Notes: generated by a model from the letters alone, not told the origin. A stretch of DNA of 64,000 nucleotides from Arthrobacter pascens (GCF_030815585.1 NZ_JAUSWY010000001.1:868001-932000), one strand, 5' to 3'; shown: positions 8,482 through 16,811, counted from the stretch's first letter. Translations and numbers: made by a program.

Positions 8482-9549
8482 GTGACCCAGACAATGCTTT
8501 CCGCCCTGACCACGGCTGCCGTCGGAGGCCCCGCCGGCAAGTTCATCGAGGCCAGGACCGAGGCTGGGATCATCGACGCCGTCCAATCCGCGGACGCTGC
8601 AGGGGAGCAGGTCCTCATCATCGGGGGCGGTTCCAACCTCCTGATTTCCGACGACGGGTTCCCCGGTACGGTGGTCAGGATCGCTTCGGAAGGGTTCACC
8701 GTCAGCGCCGAGGATTCCTGCGGCGGGGTGGCCGTGGTGGTCCAGGCGGGCCATAACTGGGACGCCTTTGTGGAACACGCGGTGCTGCATGCCTGGTCAG
8801 GAATTGAAGCCCTTGCCGGCATCCCGGGTGCCACCGGCGCCACGCCGGTCCAGAACGTGGGCGCCTACGGTTCTGACGTTTCGCAGACCATCGCCGCCGT
8901 GCGGACCTGGGACCGTTCGCGGAACGCCGTGCAGACCTTCACCAACTCCGAGCTCAAATTCGGCTACCGCGATTCCATCCTCAAGCAGACCACCGTCAAC
9001 GGTTCGCCCCGTTACGTGGTGCTGACGGTTGAGTTCCAGCTGCCCCTCGGCCGGATGAGTGCCCCCATCCGGTATGCCGAGCTGGCGCGTTCACTCGGTG
9101 TAGAGCCGGGTCAACGGGCCTACTCGAACGATGTCCGCCGCGAAGTGCTGCGGCTGCGGGCCTCCAAGGGCATGGTGCTGGACTCGGCCGACCGGGATAC
9201 GTATTCCACCGGTTCATTCTTCACCAACCCCATCGTTCCTGAGGACGTGGCGGCCGGGCTGCCCGCTTCGGCACCGCAATATCCTTCCGGCCAGGACGGG
9301 CTGGTGAAGCTGTCCGCCGCGTGGCTGATCGACCACTCGGGATTCGGCAAGGGATTTGGCCTGGAAGAAGGCAGTGTCTCCGGCGGACGGGCCTCACTGT
9401 CCACCAAGCACACGCTGGCCATCACCAACCGCGGCTCAGCCAGCGCGAAGGATATGGTGGCGGTCGCGCGCGAGGTGCGCGCCGGCGTCGTGGAGCATTT
9501 TGGTATTGAACTGCATCCGGAACCGTTGCTTATCGGGCTGACACTCTAG
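8482..9549 (+). CDS. murB: UDP-N-acetylmuramate dehydrogenase
   Basis: A 355-residue cytoplasmic FAD enzyme that reduces UDP-GlcNAc-enolpyruvate to UDP-MurNAc with NADPH in peptidoglycan synthesis. Diagnostic motifs are the FAD loop IIGGGSNLLISD (46-57), GIPGATGATPVQNVGAYG, catalytic Arg163 in GYRDS, proton-donor Ser245 in TGSFFTNP, and C-terminal Glu347 in LHPEPLLIG. The GTG at 8482 is used; an ATG four codons later is possible. It sits seven bases after the hadB-like gene in a probable three-gene operon. Its TAG stop shares the CTAG tetranucleotide with the convergent gene. Confidence 0.96.
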   Translation: MTQTMLSALTTAAVGGPAGKFIEARTEAGIIDAVQSADAAGEQVLIIGGGSNLLISDDGFPGTVVRIASEGFTVSAEDSCGGVAVVVQAGHNWDAFVEHAVLHAWSGIEALAGIPGATGATPVQNVGAYGSDVSQTIAAVRTWDRSRNAVQTFTNSELKFGYRDSILKQTTVNGSPRYVVLTVEFQLPLGRMSAPIRYAELARSLGVEPGQRAYSNDVRREVLRLRASKGMVLDSADRDTYSTGSFFTNPIVPEDVAAGLPASAPQYPSGQDGLVKLSAAWLIDHSGFGKGFGLEEGSVSGGRASLSTKHTLAITNRGSASAKDMVAVAREVRAGVVEHFGIELHPEPLLIGLTL

Positions 9550-10031
9550 CGCCGATCGGCGGAATGCCGATTCGGAGCTCCATCCGCCAGCCGGACATTT
9601 GCTGCCATACCCAGGACAGCCGAGGCCCAGCCGGTGAGGGCAAGGTAGGGGCCCATAAAAAGCCAGACCAGGAGCCCCGGCATGGATGGATTTGTTACCC
9701 CAGCCAGAATGCAGGTCACCAGTCCGATGACCGAAATGGCGAGGGAAAGGATCCAGAGGAGCCTGCCGCTGAGTGGGTGGTGCCGCCAGTCGCGGTAGAT
9801 GTGGAGCCTTTGGCGGCTCACCCGGATGCCGGGAAAGAGGACTGCATATCCACCGCCGAGGGCGAAACCCAAGGAAGGCAGCAGCAGGCCCAGGTCGGAT
9901 TTACCGTCGGCCGGATATGCGGAAACGGCGGCCACTCCAATGGCCACCCCCACCAGGACCGAAACGGTCCCGCCCACCATCCATCTTTTTGTTTCGCGCG
10001 CGAGCAACTGCCACAAACTCCCCAAAGTCAT
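9546..10031 (-). CDS. Hypothetical four-helix membrane protein
   Basis: A 161-residue protein with four predicted membrane helices (about 19-39, 47-68, 90-112 and 120-146) and a charged loop SRQRLHIYRDWRHHPLSGR between the second and third. I do not recognise a family. The ATG at 10031 has no ribosome-binding site but is preceded by TAGGGT with a six-base spacer, the leaderless layout. It is convergent with murB with a four-base overlap of stop codons and divergent from the next gene, so it is a single-gene unit. Confidence 0.8.
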   Translation of the reverse strand: MTLGSLWQLLARETKRWMVGGTVSVLVGVAIGVAAVSAYPADGKSDLGLLLPSLGFALGGGYAVLFPGIRVSRQRLHIYRDWRHHPLSGRLLWILSLAISVIGLVTCILAGVTNPSMPGLLVWLFMGPYLALTGWASAVLGMAANVRLADGAPNRHSADRR

Positions 10032-10105
10032 GGTTCTACCCTAGCGGCAGTGTCTTGCGCTCCCGGACCACGCCCTGCACCGGGGAAATTGTCGCTGTCA
10101 GGTCC

Positions 10106-10111
10106 TAGGAT
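10106..10111 (+). promoter_or_regulatory. Leaderless-type -10 box (TAGGAT)
   Basis: TAGGAT is followed by six bases and the ATG at 10118. The opposing gene has TAGGGT at 10038-10043 six bases before its own ATG, so the two divergent genes carry mirror-image leaderless promoters within about 75 bases. Confidence 0.5.
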
Positions 10112-10117
10112 GAGGGC

Positions 10118-11224
10118 ATGGCAGCAACGGCAGGAAACCGCGTAAGCCGGAAGATCATGGGCAGGCTGCGCTTGGCGTCGCAGGGCCTGGTGGGGCCCGG
10201 ACTCGGCTCGGTTCCCGACGCCGTGCGCTGGATGACCGCCACGCAGGCCCAGGATCTGCAGGCGGCGCTGTGGGCCGCGGGCCTGAGGGTGCCCGGGGCC
10301 GCTGTGAGCGACGTCCGTGCGGCAATTGACGGCGCCACTGTGGTCCGCTCGTGGCCGATGCGGGGGACCCTGCACCTGGTGGCCCCCGAGGACTTGCGGT
10401 GGATGCTTGGCCTCACTGCCGAGCGGCTCACCCGCAGCATTGCGGGCAGGCACCGGGAGCTGGATATCACCTGGGCGGACATCGAGAAGTGCCGCGACGT
10501 TGCCCTTGAGCGCGTGGCCGGCGGTGGTTCCTTGAGCAGGGCTGAGCTCTTTGCTGCGTTTGAGGCAGCCGGGCAGCAAACCACCGGCCAGCGGGGGATC
10601 CACGTCCTGGGAACACTGTGCCGCCACGGATGGCTGGTCCAGGGCCCGCTCGTCGGCAACCAGCAGCTTCTGGTGGCCTTCGACGAGTGGATCCCGGTTT
10701 CGCGGAACCTTGAGCGGCAGGAGGGGATCGCGGAGTTTGCGCTGCGCTACTTCCGCAGCCACGGCCCGGCCACCCTACGTGACTTTGCATGGTGGACGCA
10801 GATTCCCCTGACCGAAGTGCGGTCCGCTTTTGAGCTCGTCCGCGGGCAGCTGGTCGAGCTTGAACTCGGCGACACCAGCTACTGGTTGTCACCGGAGACC
10901 GCGTCACTGCTCGATGACGGTGTGCCCGGCCAGCGGTCCGTCCTGCTGCTGCCCGGCTTCGATGAGTTTGTGCTCGGTTACACGGACCGGAGTCTTGTCC
11001 TGGCACCGGAGCACGCCAACAAGATCGTCCCCGGCGGCAACGGCGTGTTCAAGAAGACCATCGTGGCCGGGGGAGAGGTGATTGGCACCTGGGCACGTGC
11101 TGGCACAACCCCGGGCGCCGCCGTCGTGCCCGAGCTCTTTGACGAAACCAAGCCGCTCGGCCCCGGTGCCCGCGCTGCCTTCGACAAAGCCGCCGAGCAG
11201 TACGTGGCGTTCCTGGCGGGCTGA
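10118..11224 (+). CDS. Winged-helix DNA-binding protein, AlkZ/YcaQ-like
   Basis: A 368-residue protein of the HTH_42 superfamily that contains the DNA glycosylases AlkZ, which unhooks azinomycin-type lesions, and YcaQ, which unhooks interstrand cross-links. The N-terminal segment MTATQAQDLQAALWA has a Q-x-Q pair (Gln43, Gln45) where AlkZ-type enzymes carry their catalytic QxQ motif. SWPMRGTLHLVAPEDLRWML and VLLLPGFDEFVLGY are further family signatures. Base-excision activity is therefore plausible but not proven, since many members are annotated only as DNA-binding. The start has a TAGGAT leaderless-type box six bases upstream. Confidence 0.85.
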   Translation: MAATAGNRVSRKIMGRLRLASQGLVGPGLGSVPDAVRWMTATQAQDLQAALWAAGLRVPGAAVSDVRAAIDGATVVRSWPMRGTLHLVAPEDLRWMLGLTAERLTRSIAGRHRELDITWADIEKCRDVALERVAGGGSLSRAELFAAFEAAGQQTTGQRGIHVLGTLCRHGWLVQGPLVGNQQLLVAFDEWIPVSRNLERQEGIAEFALRYFRSHGPATLRDFAWWTQIPLTEVRSAFELVRGQLVELELGDTSYWLSPETASLLDDGVPGQRSVLLLPGFDEFVLGYTDRSLVLAPEHANKIVPGGNGVFKKTIVAGGEVIGTWARAGTTPGAAVVPELFDETKPLGPGARAAFDKAAEQYVAFLAG

Positions 11225-11233
11225 GCGCAAAGA

Positions 11234-11329
11234 AGCGGCCCCGCCACGCAGGAGCGGCCAGCCACGCAGGAGCGGCCCCACCCCGCAAAAGCGGTGCTGG
11301 GCAGCACCGCTCGTGCGGGGCAGGGCCGC
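11234..11329. repeat. Compound repeat: three tandem half-units plus a long hairpin
   Basis: Three tandem units of 18-19 bases begin AGCGGCC at 11234, 11253 and 11271. The third forms the left arm of a hairpin: 11272-11299 pairs with 11302-11329 over 28 bases with four mismatches, closed by GG, with the inner part AGCGGTGCTG perfectly paired. The right arm is the exact inverse complement, over 28 bases, of the left arm of the hairpin at 12412. It probably also terminates the upstream gene. Confidence 0.85.
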
Positions 11330-11431
11330 CCAAGTCATACCGAACCGGCGGAAAACGCGAACCGGTGGGCCTTTTCCACATAGAGTCGCTGCGCGCTACC
11401 TTGGCCACCGGCGGTCAACAAGTCTTGGAAC

Positions 11432-12394
11432 ATGAACGGTGACAAAATCCGTGCGCTCGTGGACGCGCGCTGGCCTGCCTTTCCTGTGGCATCCACACGG
11501 CAGCTGACCGCGGCAGGGCTGGAGGAACGGGTTCTGACCACAGCAGTCCGCAGCGGTGTCCTCCTCCGGCTTCGGCGGGGCGCCTACGTCCGAAGCGCCT
11601 TTTGGCAAGGGGCCGAACCGTGGACCAGAGACGCTTTGCAGATTCAGGCGCACTTTGAGTCCACCGGAGGGCTCTCCCGCTACAGCCATGTCAGTGCTGC
11701 CAGGCTGCACGAATGCCATGTCTGGGATGTTGGGCCCCGGATCCACGTCACCACGGACTACGCAAACTCCTTGAAAAGTGCCGGGAACGACGTCCGGACG
11801 CACCGGGCGGCCTTGGCATCCTCGGAACTGACAACGTTGTGGACGTCGGACGGCAGGGAAATCCTGACCACAAGCCTCGAGCGGACCGTCCTGGACTGTG
11901 CCCGTATCCTGACGCTTGAACAGGCAGCTGTGATCGGCGACCATGCGCTGCGCAAGGGAGCCCGTATCAACAGCATGCGCCAGCTGCTGGTCCAGTGCCC
12001 GGCCAAACGCGGGAGTCGGCGGGCCCTGGATCTATTGGATGTCCTGGATGGCCGGTCGGAATCGGTAGGGGAGACCCGGACAAGGCTGCTGCTCCGCTCC
12101 TTTGGCTTGACGATGTTCCTGCCGCAGTTCGAGATCCCCACGCCGCGCGGCCTCTTCCGGGCGGACTTCGCGGATCCAGCGACCAAAATCGTGATCGAGT
12201 TCGATGGCAGCGGAAAATACACCGACTACAAACCCACCGAGGAGGTACTTCTCGCTGAGCGCCGCCGAGAGAATGCCATGGTGGAAGAAGGCTGGCAGGT
12301 CCTCCGGCTTGAGTGGAAGCACTTGGCCCAGCCTGCCGAGCTGAGGCGACGGCTGCTCGCCATCATGGACCGCTCAAAAAGACTGAGCGCGTGA
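11432..12394 (+). CDS. AbiEi-like winged helix fused to DUF559-like nuclease
   Basis: A 320-residue protein of two parts. Residues about 10-200 resemble the AbiEi antitoxin family: an N-terminal winged helix (STRQLTAAGL, VLLRLRRGAYV) and the segment SLERTVLDCARIL. Residues about 208-315 resemble very-short-patch-repair/DUF559 endonucleases of the PD-(D/E)XK fold, with Glu214, Asp245 in RADF, Glu256 and Asp258 in IEFDGSGKY, Lys262, and a terminal strand LRLEWKHL. No AbiEii toxin gene is adjacent. Such stand-alone fusions recur in actinobacteria with unknown role; nucleic-acid cleavage in defence or repair is inference. Two related long hairpins flank the gene. Codon use looks somewhat less GC-biased than its neighbours. 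Confidence 0.82.
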   Translation: MNGDKIRALVDARWPAFPVASTRQLTAAGLEERVLTTAVRSGVLLRLRRGAYVRSAFWQGAEPWTRDALQIQAHFESTGGLSRYSHVSAARLHECHVWDVGPRIHVTTDYANSLKSAGNDVRTHRAALASSELTTLWTSDGREILTTSLERTVLDCARILTLEQAAVIGDHALRKGARINSMRQLLVQCPAKRGSRRALDLLDVLDGRSESVGETRTRLLLRSFGLTMFLPQFEIPTPRGLFRADFADPATKIVIEFDGSGKYTDYKPTEEVLLAERRRENAMVEEGWQVLRLEWKHLAQPAELRRRLLAIMDRSKRLSA

Positions 12395-12411
12395 CGGTCT
12401 TCAGCGCAAGA

Positions 12412-12470
12412 GCGGCCCTGCCCCGCACGAGCGGTGCTGGGGGAGCACCGTTCGTGCGGGGCAGGGCCGC
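12412..12470. repeat. 27-bp stem hairpin, second copy of the flanking repeat
   Basis: Bases 12412-12438 (starting GCGGCCCTGCCCCGCACGAG) pair with 12444-12470 across a GGGGG loop with one G-T wobble. Bases 12412-12439 are identical, as inverse complement, to 11302-11329, so the two elements form inverted repeats around the AbiEi/DUF559 gene. It lies between convergent genes and can serve as a bidirectional terminator. Confidence 0.85.
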
Positions 12471-12487
12471 CTATGTACGTGTTGGGG

Positions 12488-13618
12488 CTAAAGGTTCCCG
12501 GTGGCGATGTTGAGCATGCGGCGCAACGGCTCGGCGGCGCCCCAGAGGAGCTGGTCGCCTACGGTGAACGCGCTGATGTACTCCGGGCCCATGTCGAGCT
12601 TGCGGATACGGCCCACCGGGATGTCCAGCGTGCCGGACGCGGCCACCGGAGTCAGGCCCGCCATGGAGGCTTCCTTGGTGTTCGGAATCACCTTGGCCCA
12701 CTCGTTGTCCTCGGCCACGATCTTCTCGATCTCGGCCACGGAAAGGTCCTCGCGGAGCTTGAGGGTGAGGGCCTGCGAGTGGGAGCGCATGGCGCCGATC
12801 CGGATGCAGAGGCCGTCCATGATCACGCGGTTCTCTTCGGACGTGCCCAAGATCTTGTTGGTCTCGACCCCGGCCTTCCACTCTTCCTTGGACTGTCCGT
12901 TGCCCAGGTCCGCATCGATCCAGGGGATCAGGGAGCCGGCCAGCGGCACGCCGAACTGGGTGGCGTCGATGTCGGTCCGCTGGTGGGCCAGGACCTTTCG
13001 GTCAATTTCCAGGATGGCCGACGCCGGGTCGTCCAGTTCCGAGCTGACCTCGGCGTTGAGCGTGCCGAACTGGCTGAGCAGTTCGCGCATGTGCCGGGCG
13101 CCGCCGCCGGAGGCAGCTTGGTAGGTCATGGACGTGCCCCATTCGACGAGGCCGTTCTTGAACAGCCCGCCGAGGCCCATCAGCATGCAGGAGACGGTGC
13201 AGTTGCCGCCGATGAAGTCCCTGGTGCCGTTGACCAGGCCCTTGTCGATGACGTCGCGGTTGATCGGGTCCAGCACGATGATCGAGTCGTCGTTCATGCG
13301 CAGCGTGGAGGCGGCGTCGATCCACAGGCCGTCCCAGCCGCGGCTGCGCAGCTCGGTGTGGACGCGCTTGGTGTAGTCCCCGCCCTGGGCGGTGACAATA
13401 ATGGGCAGCTTAGCCAGGGTGTCGACGTCGAACGCGTCCCCGAGCTTGCCGGCCCCATCAGCAAACGACGGGGCGGCACCTCCTGCGTTCGAGGTGGAGA
13501 AAAACACCGGGTTGATGCTGGCGAAGTCGCCCTCGTCCTGCATGCGCTGCATCAGGACGGAACCGACCATGCCACGCCAACCGACAAGTCCAACGGACGG
13601 AGTAGCTGCTGTAGTCAT
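12488..13618 (-). CDS. asd: Aspartate-semialdehyde dehydrogenase, E. coli type
   Basis: A 376-residue cytoplasmic enzyme that converts 4-aspartyl phosphate to aspartate semialdehyde with NADPH, feeding lysine/diaminopimelate, threonine and methionine synthesis. The N-terminal nucleotide motif [17 protein letters not shown] (10-26) and catalytic Cys140 in [11 protein letters not shown] match the proteobacterial branch, as do [15 protein letters not shown] and TAQGGDYT. That branch differs from the roughly 345-residue form common in mycobacteria. The gene stands alone without a lysC partner. TAAACT (13625-13630) lies six bases before the ATG, so it is probably leaderless. It ends near the hairpin at 12412. 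Confidence 0.95.
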   Translation of the reverse strand: MTTAATPSVGLVGWRGMVGSVLMQRMQDEGDFASINPVFFSTSNAGGAAPSFADGAGKLGDAFDVDTLAKLPIIVTAQGGDYTKRVHTELRSRGWDGLWIDAASTLRMNDDSIIVLDPINRDVIDKGLVNGTRDFIGGNCTVSCMLMGLGGLFKNGLVEWGTSMTYQAASGGGARHMRELLSQFGTLNAEVSSELDDPASAILEIDRKVLAHQRTDIDATQFGVPLAGSLIPWIDADLGNGQSKEEWKAGVETNKILGTSEENRVIMDGLCIRIGAMRSHSQALTLKLREDLSVAEIEKIVAEDNEWAKVIPNTKEASMAGLTPVAASGTLDIPVGRIRKLDMGPEYISAFTVGDQLLWGAAEPLRRMLNIATGNL

Positions 13619-13701
13619 TCGTCCAGTTTAGACTTTGGAACCGGCACGGCGCAGTCGGTTACGTCACTGCCCGGCGGCAGGCAGGCAACATCAGGCCGGA
13701 G

Positions 13702-14031
13702 CTACTCCACGGGGCGGGGGAGATTGCGGGCCTTGCGCAGCTTCTCGGCCTTGCGTTCCTTGAAGTAGCCGGACCAACCGGCCACGAGGGGTATGAGGAT
13801 CAACAGGTACATCCACCAGATATCAGCCAGGATCTCCCACTGATCGGTGATGGCCATTTGTACGATCCCGTAGAGCATCCCGCCGAAAGCGAGGGTGATC
13901 AGGACTGCCAGGACGAGCAAACCGGCGGAGCTGTTCACGGGTTTCACCAGGCTGAGGCCGTCGTCCTTTCGGACTCCGTACTCCTCAGGGGTGTAGGCGA
14001 TGAGCTCACCGCTTTCGGCGCGACGGTACAT
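13702..14031 (-). CDS. Small two-helix membrane protein of the WXG locus
   Basis: A 109-residue protein. The ATG at 14031 is chosen because a strong ribosome-binding site GGAGGG lies five bases upstream; in-frame sequence continues further back but would overlap the preceding gene. A soluble N-terminal part (MYRRAESGELIAYTPEEYG) precedes two membrane helices (about 36-60 and 71-90) and a basic tail KERKAEKLRKARNLPR. I do not recognise a family. It is the last gene of a three-gene minus-strand set headed by a WXG-domain protein; an accessory or immunity role is possible but untested. Confidence 0.75.
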   Translation of the reverse strand: MYRRAESGELIAYTPEEYGVRKDDGLSLVKPVNSSAGLLVLAVLITLAFGGMLYGIVQMAITDQWEILADIWWMYLLILIPLVAGWSGYFKERKAEKLRKARNLPRPVE

Positions 14032-14089
14032 CGTTTCCCTCCGGTCTGTTTCAGAGGGGATGTAGTCCGGATCCTGGGGAACGTCGTTG

Positions 14090-14743
14090 CTACGCCTTGC
14101 CACGGGACTCCTCGATGGCCCGCAGCAGCCCGGCGTCGTCGAGCCCCGGAGATTCAGCGACCGCATCGGCGTCGAAGTCAGGGATACCTGTGACCCAGGA
14201 GTCGCCCTCGCGTCGGACCAGCAGGTTCTTCTCACTGTCCAACGTCTTGAGCACGATGTAGGCCGAGCCAGCCGGATTCTCTTCAACATGCTGACGGAGT
14301 ACCCGGAGGGTGGCCTCGGCCGAGGAGATCGACGGGTCCTGGGCGAAGACAAACCATGTGCCCAGCAGCCGGGGCTGAAGCATGAGGGCTACGCCAGGGG
14401 CTTCGAGGAGGGCCACGTTGTCCATGGTGTCAGCAGTCAAAAGTGAAATTTCGGTCCAGCGCGTAGCCTGTCCAAGCGCCGTGGCGACCGCGGCGGCGAC
14501 ACCGGTCACACCGAGGTCGCCTTCCGCATTGACAGTTGCCATGTCGCGGGCCATCAGCGAAGAAGCCCCTGCGGTGGACAGCGTGGAGTCATCCACCATG
14601 TCTTCGGCGCGGAAGACGCTCACTGAACGGTCGCGGGCTGGACCCTCGAATACATTCAACAGATACGCAAATTCACCGACTCCAAAGCCGATGACGTCAA
14701 CACCGAGCCGAGGTTCCTGCTGGGTTTCATCCTGTGTGGTCAT
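14090..14743 (-). CDS. Hypothetical protein next to WXG-domain protein
   Basis: A 217-residue acidic, apparently soluble protein with no signal peptide or membrane helix. AGGAG lies upstream of the ATG, nine bases after the stop of the WXG gene, so the two are co-transcribed. It alternates beta-like and helical stretches, for example YLLNVFEGPARDRSVSVF and AAAVATALGQATRWTEISLL, and ends in LDDAGLLRAIEESRGKA. I cannot assign a domain. Position directly after a putative type VII effector makes a chaperone or immunity role the natural hypothesis, based only on context. Confidence 0.75.
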   Translation of the reverse strand: MTTQDETQQEPRLGVDVIGFGVGEFAYLLNVFEGPARDRSVSVFRAEDMVDDSTLSTAGASSLMARDMATVNAEGDLGVTGVAAAVATALGQATRWTEISLLTADTMDNVALLEAPGVALMLQPRLLGTWFVFAQDPSISSAEATLRVLRQHVEENPAGSAYIVLKTLDSEKNLLVRREGDSWVTGIPDFDADAVAESPGLDDAGLLRAIEESRGKA

Positions 14744-14752
14744 GAAAGTCTC

Positions 14753-15838
14753 CTATCCTCCGAAGCCGAAGAACTTCGCAACGGACTTGCCTGCATCTTT
14801 AACGGTGTTGCCCGCGTCACTGACGAACTTGCCCGGGTCCTTGACGGCGTTGGCAATTCCGTCGCCCACGTTCTTCCCCACGCTGCTGATCGTGTCCCAG
14901 TTCTCGTAGATCGCAACCCCGACGCTGGCCACCTGGCACACTGTACCGGCGGGTGGCGGCAGGAAGCAGCCGATGCCGAGGCCCGTTTTGAGGGCACTCC
15001 CCACGCCGCCTTTGATGTCCCCATCCGCGAAGCTGCGGACCGAATCCACGGCGCTGAAGCCGACGCCGGCCCAGCCCAATCCGCGTGCCAGCCCGGACTT
15101 GCCGAGCCACTCAAACTTGGTGCCCGCACCGATCCACGGCTTTTCTGCAAAGAAACCCTCGGCCTTGCTCAGCGGCCCGATGTACTTGTCCAGGTTCTTC
15201 AGCGACGCGATGTCTGACGCTTTATCGATGAGCCCGAGGCCCCGGTTTGCCTTGGTCGATTCCCTGAGCAGGTCGTCGAGGGCGGTGTTCCCCGCGGTGT
15301 TCCCCAGTAGGTGGCGGCTGTCGAAAACCGGCCCGCCGAGCCGGTGCTGGCCTTTCGACAGTAAGGCCTGGGCTAGTTCCGTGGGCCGGTTCTTCAGGAC
15401 CCAGCCGTACTGCCCTACGTGTTTGGCAAGGGTGAGGGGGGCCTTGATGTACTTCTGGATGTTCATGCCGGCTTTCAGGCCGCCGACGGCACCGAGCAGC
15501 ACAGCGCCCGCCACCGCGAATCCTGCTGAACCCATGTCCGCGCCTCGCACAGAGCCGGCCGCGCCGTCCTGGCTGGTCTTCTCTTGCTCATTGGCGTTCT
15601 CCAGCAGTTTTTTGGATTCCTGCTTGAGTGCTAATGCCGTCCGCTGGAGCAGAGCCCGATGGCTTCCGTTCCAGTCAGAGCGGAACTTAACAGCGTCTTG
15701 GCCCTTCCAGGCAGGGGTGTTGTTGATCTGGCTGCTCAGCCGTGAGGACTGCTGGAGCAGGTTGTCGGACACCTTTCCGAACTGCTGTGCGAGCGTCCGG
15801 AGCCCGGCGACGTCGGCGCCCCACATGTTTCCTGCCAC
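14753..15838 (-). CDS. WXG-domain protein, possible type VII secreted effector
   Basis: A 361-residue protein. The first ~95 residues form a WXG100-like helical hairpin: MWGADVAGLRTLAQQFGKV, a turn with the W-x-G motif (PAWKGQDAVKF), and a second helix rich in Leu and Lys. A glycine/alanine-rich hydrophobic segment follows (about 99-123), then about 230 residues of unknown type ending in glycine-rich amphipathic repeats (VGKNVGDGIANAVKDPGK) and FFGFGG. A Y-x-x-x-D sequence (YENWD) lies in the C-terminal part. GTG at 15838 (GGAAGG upstream) gives VAGNMWGADV; the ATG at 15826 is an alternative. No ESX ATPase is visible nearby. Effector or toxin function is inference. Confidence 0.75.
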   Translation of the reverse strand: MAGNMWGADVAGLRTLAQQFGKVSDNLLQQSSRLSSQINNTPAWKGQDAVKFRSDWNGSHRALLQRTALALKQESKKLLENANEQEKTSQDGAAGSVRGADMGSAGFAVAGAVLLGAVGGLKAGMNIQKYIKAPLTLAKHVGQYGWVLKNRPTELAQALLSKGQHRLGGPVFDSRHLLGNTAGNTALDDLLRESTKANRGLGLIDKASDIASLKNLDKYIGPLSKAEGFFAEKPWIGAGTKFEWLGKSGLARGLGWAGVGFSAVDSVRSFADGDIKGGVGSALKTGLGIGCFLPPPAGTVCQVASVGVAIYENWDTISSVGKNVGDGIANAVKDPGKFVSDAGNTVKDAGKSVAKFFGFGG

Positions 15839-15963
15839 AAGGCACCTTCCCCAATGTCTGAGCTGCAGGTTCTCGTATGCTGCAGAATACTGGCGTAACT
15901 CTAGTTGAGCCCTGCCATGGCTGCGATGGGCTGTCCTCCCCATCCGGCCGTGGACCTGGGAAA

Positions 15964-16003
15964 ACAGCTCAAGGGCAGACAGCTCAAGGTTACACAGCTC
16001 AAG
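15964..16003. repeat. Three tandem 15-bp repeats
   Basis: ACAGCTCAAG recurs at 15964, 15979 and 15994 with an exact 15-base period, just beyond the stop codon of the 72-residue membrane protein gene. The unit is a multiple of three, so it may be a duplicated remnant of coding sequence; no reading frame uses it now. Confidence 0.75.
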
Positions 16004-16006
16004 CCG

Positions 16007-16225
16007 CTACCGGCCGGCGGTCTCCGCCGACAGGGCACGCTTGCGGGCACGCAGCGCGAAGAAGGCGCCGAAGGCGAACACCTGCGTCACAACGACCAGC
16101 ACGATGATGCCGGCGAGCTTGTTGCCGCCCAGGATCATGGTCAGGCCAACGATCGCGGACAGGAGTGCAAGCAGGGGCAGCAGCATATAACCAAGGACAA
16201 AGAGCGTTTCCGGTTTCTTCAGCAT
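16007..16225 (-). CDS. Small two-helix membrane protein after dfrA
   Basis: A 72-residue protein with two hydrophobic helices (about 8-33 and 38-58) and a basic tail LRARKRALSAETAGR. The ATG at 16225 lies one base after the dfrA stop (TGA-G-ATG), so it is the last gene of the thyA-dfrA operon and is probably translated by coupling. I cannot name its function; similar small membrane proteins behind dfrA are common in relatives, from memory only. No catalytic motif is visible. Confidence 0.75.
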   Translation of the reverse strand: MLKKPETLFVLGYMLLPLLALLSAIVGLTMILGGNKLAGIIVLVVVTQVFAFGAFFALRARKRALSAETAGR

Positions 16226-16226
16226 C

Positions 16227-16811
16227 TCAGCCCTCCGTCCTGACCCATTTGGTGAATCTGTACCGCGTTCCGTTGGCCGCCGTCAGCCAGCCATCGGGAG
16301 GAACGGAGGCGGCCGCCTCCCAGGTTTCGCCGAGTTCGGGAGCAAACGTGTCGCCGTCGGCCTTCACATCGATCGTGGTGACCACGGCAACGTTGGCGAG
16401 GTCGGTGGACTGCTTCAAGATCTCGCCTCCTCCCAGGATCCACACCGTCTCGCCGCCTTCAACGAACTGGGACTCCAGGAGGGCGTCATCCAGGGAGGGG
16501 ACCACGACGGCGCCCTCCGCCTCGGGCGTCTCGGCCCAGCTTTTCTGCCGGGTGATGACGATGTTGGTCCGGCCGGGCAGGGGCCGGTACTTGTCCGGGA
16601 AGGACAGCCAGGTCTTTCGCCCCATGATGACGGGGTGGCCGACCGTCAGCCGGTTAAAGTGCTTCAGGTCCTCGGGCAGGTGCCAGGGCATGTCGCCATC
16701 TTTGCCGATGACGCCGTCCGGGGTCTGCGCCCACACGACGCCTACACCGGTCACGGAACCGGCAAGCTCAGCGGTGAATGCCTGGGGGTCGGCGGTATTT
16801 TCTGTACTCAT
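16227..16811 (-). CDS. folA: Dihydrofolate reductase
   Basis: A 194-residue cytoplasmic enzyme that reduces dihydrofolate to tetrahydrofolate with NADPH, regenerating the cofactor oxidised by the thymidylate synthase encoded just upstream. Family motifs are [30 protein letters not shown] with catalytic Asp48, [10 protein letters not shown], and the C-terminal nucleotide-binding segment [12 protein letters not shown]. About 20 extra N-terminal residues precede the core. Its ATG overlaps the thyA stop by four bases (ATGA), so translation is coupled. Confidence 0.96.
   Translation of the reverse strand: MSTENTADPQAFTAELAGSVTGVGVVWAQTPDGVIGKDGDMPWHLPEDLKHFNRLTVGHPVIMGRKTWLSFPDKYRPLPGRTNIVITRQKSWAETPEAEGAVVVPSLDDALLESQFVEGGETVWILGGGEILKQSTDLANVAVVTTIDVKADGDTFAPELGETWEAAASVPPDGWLTAANGTRYRFTKWVRTEG

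Noticed and set aside
11234..11329. Insertion-sequence end
   Set aside because: No transposase gene and no flanking target duplication seen; treated as a repeat element instead.
12434..13768. 444-codon plus-strand frame over asd
   Set aside because: Shadow of the unambiguous aspartate-semialdehyde dehydrogenase on the other strand.
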